The position numbers and the translations under genes are program-made. Shown in pieces: positions 10,163-19,340 of a DNA stretch of 64,000 nucleotides. Source of the DNA: Phytoseiulus persimilis (taxonomy: Eukaryota; Arthropoda; Arachnida; Mesostigmata; Phytoseiidae); assembly GCA_037576195.1 (NCBI GenBank), contig CM075101.1, positions 7,750,001 to 7,814,000 of the forward strand, read 5' to 3'. The stretch's first letter is position 1. Each line of letters opens with the position of its first letter. The notes under the pieces were generated by a model. That model did no database searches. It was not told the origin of the DNA and saw only the letters and a program-made list of their open reading frames with translations.

Positions 10163-12684
10163 TCAATGTATATCCGCGATTAAATCTAATCCCGCTTCTG
10201 GTGCAGGCGCTCTCTGTTGATCAGGAACTCCGTCCAATAAATCTACCCTCCTGATTCGCCGCCGTCTCAATCGACGGATGTATCTAAGAATGATTTCACC
10301 TGTTCGGAAATCACTGTCGACGAGTACAATGATAGTAGACGCGAAGGCGGTCACGAATACGAGGATCACTAACAAGTTCAGGTGATCAGATTCGTGGTAT
10401 TCTTTGGGGTATGGCCGCGGCGCTGAAGTCCAGGTTCCTATGAGTTCGATGGAATCATCATCAACGTCGAGGTTCACCGCAGCCACTCTGATGTCGAGCC
10501 TGGAAATGATCTTCCCTGAGCTGCGACTCGAATAATTGTGGACGAACCATTCCGGGTTCTGCCGTGAATTCGTTCCGGTTTGATTTTTTTTTCCAAGCCT
10601 GAATGAGGGAAAGATCGCAACTCACAGTTTCTGAGCCAATGTCTTTTCGAAACGCAGCCACGTATCATTAGTGCGATACTTTTCGAGGTGAGGCACCGGG
10701 TAGCCGGGTTTATTCGAAAGAGCATGTATTATGTACGCGTTGATTGGTCCATTCGGGGATTCAGGTACTTTCCAAGTTACGAAAGCGACGGTGGGCTTGT
10801 TGGTGATCACCGCAAGCAAATCTTGCACTTCAGAAGGTCCTGTCGGTTGAATGATTAGTCAGACCTCCAATCGTCGTCTACCTCTTCAGCGGTGATCGGT
10901 TCATTGCAGGAGCACGGCAGTAACGCTGCGCTTTTCACAGGATAAAAAGGCGAAGAGAGAATGAGATTCCGGGACTTACGATCGACATTACTCTTCAATT
11001 TTATGTGGAAGTAACCCCCGCATGTATGAGTCGAAACATCTTTGGTAACGTAACAGGTCTGAACGCTGACCGAGAACCTCTGGTTAGGCGTCAAGTTGAA
11101 GGCTTCTGCCTCGTTGAACTCAAGACCAGCTCGCGACAGTTTGACTTGAGATTCAAGGTAGAACAGGATGTTTGATTGACCAAGTGCGGGTATCAGTTTG
11201 AAATGGACCCTATGAGGGCCCCGACGAAGCACTTCGACGAACACTTCTGACGCTGAAATTAAAGCGAGCCTTGGTTGAGGACACGATTTTGTATTCCGAC
11301 CGCAGAAAATATGTAGCAGAAACTTTCCGACGATGACTCACGTGGAATAGCGCGCTCGTTATCAAAGAACGCGAAATCCCCTCGATGGTGAACACCTTTG
11401 GAATCTATATTGACAGCCCTGATCCTCGTTGTATAAAGGCTGCCTCGTATGAGGGGTGCCATCAGAGTGACTTTGGGTTCGGTGGTGACGTTTTTCCTTG
11501 GATAGAGGGGAATTGAGAGAACGCGAAAGAATTATTGCTCAGGGGTCTAGGTCGAGGATTATCTGGCGGGGGAGAACGCTCCCTGGCACCCACCATGAGT
11601 AGCTCAAAGGATTCAGTGGATCAAAGACGAACGTTTCGTAGTAGTTCACCGGTCCGTTCGAGGGGACTGGGGGCTCCCACTCGATTTCCAGGATGTTCCC
11701 GAGCTGAGCGAATTTGGTAATGCAGCGGACTTCCGAAGGTGCGCCCACTTCACTGAAGCCGGGAGAGGCAGGACTCTCACGTCTCACAATCCCGATCATG
11801 GGCGCATCGTAATACGCCATGACACTCAGGCTGAACCGCGTGTAGAAGTTTATGGGGACCGTGGCTTCGAAGTCGTAGGAAGGCACTCTGGTGAATGTAC
11901 AATCATCGGTACACAAAATGATGTCGAAATACAACAAGTGTTCCGACTCGGGCCAGAGCTCCCACTCCACCGAGTAGTCCAAGGCTTGCCGCCAGTTTCG
12001 TGGAGTAACATCCTTAATGAGAGGCGTCGGATAGTCTGAGGGAAAAGGAGTGTTCGGGTTCCTCGTGTTGCGTCGTGAACCAATTTTCTCTCTGACTTCG
12101 TGAATATATTTGCATGAGAACGAACCATACCATCCACCAAGGTGATAAATGAAGACCGTATAGCTGGACTGCGTTCCCACTTGGGATGCGCCGCACAAAG
12201 GTTCAGCGTGTACTTCGTTCTCGGTCTCAAGTTCCTCCACTGATCGTGGTGTGGCTTCCTACTTGAGCTCAGGACATGCTGACTGGTTTCGTTCTTCTCA
12301 CTTACGATGCTCCCGATAAAAATAATTTCGCTAGTTTGTACGTGCTCCGGCTCGGTGTAGTTCCAATAGACCACGACGCTGTTGTAATCGTCGAACACCA
12401 CAGACAGGTTCGTCGGCGGGAGGAGAACTCGTTTATGTTCCGTCAGAACTGCTTGAGAATGTCAGTATCGGGCTCAGCGAGAGCCTAACAGATCACCAAT
12501 AATCTTTGTTGTGCTAATGAAGAAAGCACTTCTCATCCAACTCATGCAAATCCAATCGACTGCTATTCCTCGAGAGTCTAATTTCGTCGAGAGAATGGAG
12601 GTTACCTGAATCCAACGCAGCCAGCGCAGATATCGTAAGCAGGAAAAAAGTCACGATTGGGCAGGAGATGATCAACGGAGTCAT
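10163..12684 (-). CDS. Multi-FN3-like type I membrane receptor, 8 exons, 621 aa
   Basis: Coding exons are 12606-12684, 12306-12448, 12131-12254, 11594-12035, 11342-11496, 10980-11252, 10626-10839 and 10163-10598. They total 1866 nt, all introns are GT-AG and every phase joins in frame. Residues 1-23 are a signal peptide (MTPLIISCPIVTFFLLTIS). Fibronectin type III-like modules follow, marked by LPPTNLSVVFDDYNSVVVYW, NWRQALDYSVEWELWPE, PSEVRCITKFAQ, PSEVFVEVL and PSEVQDLLAVITN, with several N-glycosylation sites (NLS, NYT, NVT, NDT, NYS). One helix at about 551-570 (LNLLVILVFVTAFASTIIVL) spans the membrane. A ~50-residue tail with RRLRRRRIRR has no kinase, phosphatase or JAK-binding box that I can see. 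It is likely a surface adhesion or cytokine-receptor-like protein; the ligand is unknown. I recognise the fold, not the orthologue. Confidence 0.82.
12606..12684 (-). CDS. FN3 receptor, exon 1 (signal peptide)
   Basis: ATG at 12684-12682 opens a 26-codon exon ending TCAG|GTAACC. It encodes a hydrophobic leader ending SALAALDS. The next exon (acceptor CTCAAGCAG|TT at 12448) completes the split codon as valine. Confidence 0.78.
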
Positions 12685-13543
12685 TGCGCAAGTCTGATCA
12701 GTACGGACAACGGAGCATCACAGCATGCGTTTCGTCTCTGGCCGTCAGCGGAAGCTGCCAGGCATCACCATATGAGGACGTCTCTCCTGTCGCGTACATT
12801 ATGCTCCATGTTGGCACTTCACTCGACAGCCAGACGTGCCTGCTGATAGCTGGTAGCTGCGCAAAGCAAGAACGGAGACATGCACTCGAACCAGGTCGAG
12901 AATTCGCAACCCGAAGCGTTTATCAACCGCTCAGGCTTGAGTTCATGCCATTCATACCTGTCACTTCCCCCACAGCGCAAGGAGGATTATCGCACAAAAT
13001 ACATATGCTAGGGTACCACTCTGGAAGAACACTAGTGCACGATCTGCGGAATGTCGGCGGTTCTCACGACGTCGGGTCACAAAAGATCACAAAAGTTGTC
13101 GAGCCAAATCGGGTTCATCTCCAAATACTTGAAGGAACCTTACTTCAAGCTGAGGGGGCTATAGCTCCATTCAACTCCAGATGAAGGCGCCAAAAATTGG
13201 CGAACTTCTTGAGGAGAGAGTTCTCGCTGCGGCATATTTCCGTTGGCGATTCGAACCTGAGCCGCTTTCTGGAATTTTCAGTCTCATATCGCTTCAACCG
13301 AGTTCTACTGATAGTATCCAAAATGAGTGGACAGGCGGAACTCACCACCTTTTTTTCGAAAGCTGTGAGGAGACTTGCAACGAATGTCGCAGTCGATCCC
13401 AGTATTGATTCGGACACTACAGCTTGATTGGAAAAGAAATAAAGTGTAAAAACACCGTTGATAGATGATTCAAAACTGCTTTGTTCCCCTGCTCCTCCCA
13501 CTGATGAAACCTCACGAAACTCTCTCTCTCTCTGTCCAGCCCC

Positions 13544-13572
13544 CCAAAAAAAAATTCTGGGCACGCCCCTGT
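13544..13572 (-). mobile_element. Transposon-terminus-like sequence (CAGGGGCGTGCCCAGAATT...)
   Basis: On the minus strand it reads CAGGGGCGTGCCCAGAATT followed by nine T in all and then GGGGGG. Ends of this 'CAGGGGCGTAGCCAG' style are common on DNA transposons in invertebrate genomes. I cannot find the matching other end nearby, so only a terminus or a solo fragment is claimed. Confidence 0.35.
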
Positions 13573-13796
13573 TCGTGGTACTCTGTCATTATCTGTGGAG
13601 GCCCTCACCCTTAACCCGATTCGCATGAGCCCAAGTTTCTAGTCTCGACCCGTGTTACGAGACGATGAAAACGTTCTTGCCACCCTTTCCCTCGTTCTGG
13701 GACGCCTCGAACCCGGCCAGGGTATCCAGAGCAGCTAAATAGCCAAGAAAATCCTCGCACATCGCTCATTATGTACTAGTTCCAATTCCGAGTCCG

Positions 13797-13912
13797 GGGA
13801 ATCGCTGAAGCTTGAGTTCTTGGATTCTCTCAAGTTTGAATACGAGGATACGCTAGAGTTTGATTCCGAGGATACGCTAAAGTTTGAGTACGAGCATTCA
13901 CTGAATTCAGAG
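13797..13912. repeat. Degenerate 24-bp tandem repeat
   Basis: About four copies of a unit like AAGTTTGAATACGAGGATACGCT are present. On the plus strand they translate as repeats of LKFEYEDT without a start codon; on the minus strand as a serine-rich string. A coding role is not supported. Confidence 0.55.
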
Positions 13913-14809
13913 CCCGAAGTCATCTTGGGTTCGAAACGCGACTTTTCTTGGACAGCCATTTGAATCCACCCACACCGCTCCGGAGGGTATTATCATTTTG
14001 CACGAAGCATTTCAAACAATGCACCTCGTTCGAGCATATTCCAAGCTGAACTGACAAGTATTAGAGGGTCCGAACAGAACGAGGAAATCCATCTGAACGC
14101 CAGGACCGGGCAATGTACTGCAGAATCTGTCGGAACTCACACCTCTGAGATAGTCTCCTCGACGAGATTGTAACCGAGATCAGGCTGAAAAGTTCGTATC
14201 ACCCGAAATCCATGTGAACTCTCCCCCTCGCAAATTTACTCATGGAATTCAACAGAGTGAGTTCACGAGAACGCCTGATTTCATCAATTACGAATGAAGC
14301 GAGCAAGTCGGTAGAGATTGCAGGAAAAACTCTTTTGGCTCGGTTGGCCTCTGGACTCGACTGGCTGCTCCTTCACCACTGCCGGCCACCTTTGGGAGCC
14401 ATCGGAACTAGTTTCCGTTGGCGGGGGATTCTTCCTCGGTCTCTCGAAACCATTGGGTATCGCATGAATCCATTGGAGAGCATTTGTAACGTCACACTCT
14501 GACCATGAGCCTCAGAGGATGGAACAAACAGCATGGGTCCCATTTCGAGCTTCGCGCGCTCCGGAGCCCGCCAGCCGTAGCGGCACCACAACCGCCACTC
14601 GAATGCCTCGCGCTGGTCAATTGCCGAGGGAGAACGTGGAGAATAAGACGAAATGAAATATCTGGCATGGGACGAACAAGAGCAGAGTCACCAGACAGCT
14701 CAGAGATACATTTGGGAGTTCTTCCCCCTGAGACTGACACGCCAACGGAAGCTCCGACAGAAGCAGACGACCGCTGACTCTCGTCAACAGCGAACACACT
14801 CTGTGAGCT

Positions 14810-15079
14810 CGGGAATGCGCCGGATGACCGTAGGACAACATGGCGGCTACAGACGAATTCGAGGGAGAGGAGGAAATGCAATGAGAGCTTCCTCGGGTAT
14901 GTGTAAAACCTAACCTAACCTGACCCAATGCCATGCGCTTGGTTCATGCGATCTGCTGAGAAACGGTCTTTTGACCCCCATACATTGAGGAAATGACTGT
15001 GCCCGGGTTGCATTTCATCCTCTCCCTCGAATTCGTCTGTAGCCGCCATGTTGTCCTACGGTCATCCGGCGCATTCCCG
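14810..15079. repeat. 72-bp inverted repeat (1 mismatch) around a 126-bp loop
   Basis: The left arm 14810-14881 and the right arm 15008-15079 are reverse complements with a single difference. Both arms carry GACAACATGGCGGCTACAGA, so each could start a short frame beginning MAATDEFEGE. The loop holds CCTAACCTAACC at 14909-14920, which is two-plus units of the arthropod telomere word TTAGG. The structure ends about 320 bp upstream of the TFIIA start codon. Confidence 0.9.
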
Positions 15080-15399
15080 TGAGCCGCCACAACAACTACC
15101 ATCACATCACCAATCACCACACACCACCACCGAGTAGAAACCACCATCGAGTAGAAACCACCATCGGGACCAGCAGAGCTGGCAAAGGAGCTACAAAGCG
15201 AGTGAGCAACCAGCCCACAAACCAGCAGAGCGGGTTGAACTCCTGCGACGTTGTTACTCGAACCGGTGGTGTTTACTGCTCGAAGTTGACTTCGGAGCAT
15301 TATCTGAGTTTTGTTGCTCATTGTTGAGCCGGACCGAAGGCATCGTCGGCATCAAAACTTGCTCCTCGGTACCCGAACAAGGGTACAACCTACGACGAT

Positions 15400-18300
15400 A
15401 TGTCATCCGTCACGGTGGGCCGAATTTACAAGAGCGTCATCGACGACGTTATAACAGGTTAGTTCTGTTCAGGGCCGCTGCATCATACCAGCATTCCTCA
15501 CATTTGCCTGCCAGCATGTCGCGTTCCTTTCCTCTTTGGATCAACGAGACTCCCGATCCACGATGCTTGATTTCGTATTTCTATCGAATGCTCTCCTCAT
15601 CGGCTCCTTTCCTCCACGAACAAGTCCATTCCTGCGGGCGGCGTTGTGGAAAATTTGAGCGGATGCTGCACCGCGAAAACAGTCGACGAGAAATTCCCCT
15701 GGCGGCATCGCTGATGCCGCACGATGGGTTTCTTCGCGTGCATCCTTCGAGAGGCCAGAATTTTCGAGGACGATGCATATGTTTGGAAATGTGTGCGAAA
15801 CTCCACTGGAGCAGTGAATCAGTCGCAAACAATCGTTGGCGCATGCACCTACTTGAACTTGCGGATCGGGCTCGGAGTGGAGAAACCATGTGCTCCAAGA
15901 TCGAGGAACATCTCAAGGAAGGCATGGCTCCTGTTTCTCGCGTGCAGTTAACATGCACTCGCCGAGCGCCCATGTAAGACCAGCGGCATATGCTTCTTAA
16001 GTGATCCAATCGAGCTGTACACTCAGCTTCCTTCTCGTCTAATCGAATAAATCGCTTGCATGGTTGCAACAGAACTCCTCAGGGCCAGACTTGAGAAACT
16101 ATTGATAGTCAAGTTGGATTTCGAGGGTCCGCAGACTGAGAGAGCTCGTCATTTCACTCGGGAGCGGTGTATCGTAGCAACAATTTGATTCCAGGATATT
16201 CATCGAGTCGTTAGAAGGGCTCTCATTTGTGATTCACTATGTCTGCCGTCACCTCGCAGAAGCGAAATCTCAAGAGCGACGTTTTGGAGACCTGAGCTCA
16301 TGACGTTTCCTAGGGAAGATCCGCCTACTCGGTAGAACTCCAGACGTAGATGAACGTTGAAGAATTCAGGGGACTTCCACGCGTTTTTCAGTCTGACTCT
16401 GCTCTCCCTTCCAGGTGTCAAGGAGGCTTTCCTCGACGAAAATGCCGATGAGCAGGTTCTTATGGAGCTCAAACAGCTCTGGGAGAAGAAACTCGCGGAC
16501 TCAAAAGCCATCGAGCCGCAAGAACCTCCAGCGCCGTTGGTCAAAGTGAGTCTACCCCAGCGTTATTCATGAACTTCATGCAAGACTCACCAAAAGTCAT
16601 ATCTACGCACTAAGAACATGGGAATCGACACCTCGCTCGAGTTTTCCACCTGACTTTTTTTGGAAGAACTTCCCGGGAACAGAGTGAAAACGATTGCTGT
16701 CACAGGTGAACTCCAATAAGTCAGACTCGAATGTGCAGGCTGGCATTACGATCCAGAGATCCGGTGTGGCCCCGAATGAGCAATACACTTATCCCCAAGT
16801 CCGAGTGAGTTTTGGTTTTGTTTCTTTTTAATCGTTCGTATGCGTTCGACTTTTCGACCCCATATGTTCATCGCATCAATCATATGTTCCTTCCGGTTCT
16901 CGTTCCCAAGCCATCATGAGCAAGGGTCCCGAGATACTCTCTCTTTTTGGTTGAAGAAATCCCTCAGATTTTGTTGCTACATCGTCTCACATGTGGGCCG
17001 AAGCCCAACTTTGCCGAGAGTTTCGATAGATCATCTCGTCATGATTCCCCTGAACATCTTTTTCGGCGATGAATTCTGTTCCTTCGGAAAGTCAGGGATA
17101 ACAACGTCACGATATCAATCATCGTTGGTCGTGCTAGTGATTGCGATCTATGAGATCGATGGAACCGAATAAGATAGCGCCATGTAACTCGTTGGTGATG
17201 CTTTCTGCCAGGTTATTCAGCAAAGTCAGCCCATGGTGCACTATCCAGGCACTGCTGCTGGTGGTGTCGGAGGGCATCCCGGTAATTCACCTGTTACTCT
17301 ACGGGTACCCGCTCCCACGAGTCGACCTGGGTCAATAACACTTCCGCCGGAGATCACCGCCCAAATTTTCCAATCGAGTAGGTGTTCAAGCAGTTTCCGT
17401 TGCGCCGCCCTTCGGGTCTGCGAGCCTTGATTTCGTCCTTCCAAACTCACATGAAAATATGCGGAATCTCTTCCTCAGACAACGGGTCTATCACGCCAAT
17501 ACAGATGCAGGCCATTCAGAGTGTGATGATGGCGCAACAACAGTATGCCAGAACAACAGGACAGGCACAATACACGATCACGGTTCCGGTGAGTAGGTTC
17601 TCGTGTGAATATTTTTTGGTTCTTGCTTCCTCGAGTAGGCGAAATGCGTATCGATTTTTTCCGCCTCCTCATGTTCCAGCATGCGGATGTCTCGTTAGAG
17701 ATCGCTGTAGAGCTTCCCGAAAGTAATCTCGGATCCGACTTCCAGGTACCGGCGGGACAACAAACGGTTCAAGGGACGATGCCACACGTAGCGGGAGCTC
17801 AGCGCGTGGTCGGACCTCAGTTGCAGCCCGTCACTACTGCACAGCAGATCCAACAGCCTCAGCAGCCAGGAACCGCTGGAACTCTTCGGGTGAGTGATGA
17901 TCAGCTGTTTCGAATTCCGAGGACCGCTCTGGGATGAGAGATGTTTCTCGAAATCTGGAGCAGGATTGATCTTTCCTCGAAAATCCCGACTCCGATTTAA
18001 TGTAGTTTCTCTTCAACAGGTGGTTAAGGTGAGCGACTGCGCTCCGCGGTTTGAGGTTGAACTCCTCAGTCAGCTTTCTGGGACGCTTGATTACCCTCCA
18101 GATTGAATTCAATTCGAGATGCGCAATTTCAGATGCCTGGTCAGACTGACGGTGCCACAATGGACAGCTCAGATAGTGACGATTCTACCGACGAGGATAG
18201 AATAGGAGCGAACGACGATGATGACGGAGACGACCTGGACGAAGACGAGGACGATCAACAGGACAACGAGTTGGACGAGGAGCCTCTCAATTCAAACGAC

Positions 18301-18561
18301 GACGTCAGCGACGAGGAGGTGGGTGTCTCGTCAAACTGAAAGTCCTTCCGAGTTTTTCTTGTTCTGTTCAAGTTGTTGACCGGGAGCTCTGGACTTTCCC
18401 AGGTGTCAGAAGCGCAAGAAATCGACAACGTGGTCGTGTGTCAATATGACAAAATCTCAAGAAGTCGCAACCGTTGGAAATTCCATCTGAAGGACGGCAT
18501 CATGAACATCCAAGGCAGAGATTACGTGTTCCAGAAATCCACCGGAGATGCGGAGTGGTAG
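15400..18561 (+). CDS. GTF2A1: Transcription initiation factor IIA large subunit (alpha/beta precursor), 9 exons, 353 aa
   Basis: TFIIA-L binds TBP-TATA complexes with the small gamma subunit. Exons are 15400-15457, 16415-16545, 16706-16804, 17212-17377, 17479-17588, 17746-17889, 18020-18028, 18133-18318 and 18403-18561. They total 1062 nt with consistent phases and GT-AG borders throughout. Residues 1 to about 55 are the conserved N-terminal helical bundle (GRIYKSVIDDVIT, then FLDENADEQVLMELKQLWEK). A Gln/Pro/Gly-rich linker follows (about 65-238), then an acidic run (DDDDGDDLDEDEDD) leading into EEPLNSNDDVSDEE. The C-terminal beta-barrel half has NVVVCQYDKISRSRNRWKFH, LKDGIMNIQGRDYVF and ends GDAEW. 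These match the family's two conserved ends nearly residue for residue. The human protein is 376 aa, so this length is normal. Start chosen because MSSVTVG sits directly before the conserved RIYKSVI block. Confidence 0.95.
18020..18028 (+). CDS. GTF2A1: 9-nt microexon of TFIIA-L (Val-Val-Lys)
   Basis: CTTCAACAG|GTGGTTAAG|GTGAGC: a complete acceptor and donor frame nine bases. It is phase 0 on both sides, so including or skipping it keeps the reading frame. It lies between the exon ending in TLR and the exon starting MPGQTDG. The residues are plausible, but use of the exon is inferred. Confidence 0.6.
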
Positions 18562-19340
18562 AACCTGGATTCTCCCTTTGATATGGTTTTGTCGTAATTA
18601 TAATGCTTAATCTTGGCCGTCTCAAGTTTTTTAAGAGACGAGAGGAATCCATGGAACAAACGACATCAACATCGAATCGCTTCCGAATCGCAACTTGACC
18701 AACCGATAGATGAATTATTACACCGAGATTGTGCTCGAGATTACAAATGCAGGCTTCCTATCACAGCGTGTGAAGCGGAAAGCACTATTTTCGAATCCTC
18801 GGCGACCGGGCGGCGTCGCCAGACTGGTGTTGCGGAAGACTCCAGTCAATCCCTTAACGAGGCCCCGAGATAGCTGTCATCACCCCGTAATCGTTCGGTT
18901 ACAATCAGCATGAATCTTGATACCTCAATTAGCTCCTCTATTTTTCATACCAGTAAGAGTTCGATCCCAGCCTGTCCGGGGAAAGCAGTTTCCGATGGAA
19001 CTGAGAAAAAAAGTAAAAAATAATGTGTATTGATAGGGAATCCCAGAGACAGCGATCTGACGACACTACTTTGTTATTTTGGGAAACGTCCACGATAGCC
19101 CTGGCTTCGTGGACAGAAATGATGAAGATGTTGATGAAGATGATTCCTCATTTCTTCATTACCAGTGCTCACTCCGCATGGCATGAAACAGAATGAGACT
19201 CAACTGGGCCGCGGGACGAAGAACTTTTGAGAGCCAGCTCGTCCGGGAGCGGGTGGTCAACTGGCTAGGAATCTGATCCGACATCTTGTATGATGAAGAT
19301 CAACATATTGTAATTGTTATCAATAAACTCGTTCTCGCTG
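18562..19340 (+). other. GTF2A1: Probable 3' UTR of TFIIA-L
   Basis: The first clear AATAAA after the TAG stop is at 19322-19327, about 760 bp downstream. No gene is visible in between. A shorter 3' UTR using a weaker signal is possible. Confidence 0.35.

Larger units (their letters stand above)
12685..15399. other. Divergent interval between the FN3 receptor and TFIIA
   Basis: The two genes point away from each other, so both promoters lie here. Also present are a transposon-like terminus at 13544-13572, a 24-bp coding-like tandem repeat at about 13800-13910, and a 72-bp inverted repeat at 14810-15079 (separate entries). The 166-codon plus-strand frame at 12684-13184 has no recognisable domain and I do not call it. 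Confidence 0.45.

Noticed and set aside
12684-13184. 166-codon plus-strand frame overlapping the receptor's first base
   Set aside because: Composition and lack of any family resemblance suggest chance; it is antisense to the start of a well-supported gene.
14909-14920. True telomere or subtelomere, from CCTAACCTAACC
   Set aside because: Only about two and a half units; the flanks are single-copy-looking DNA between two ordinary genes.
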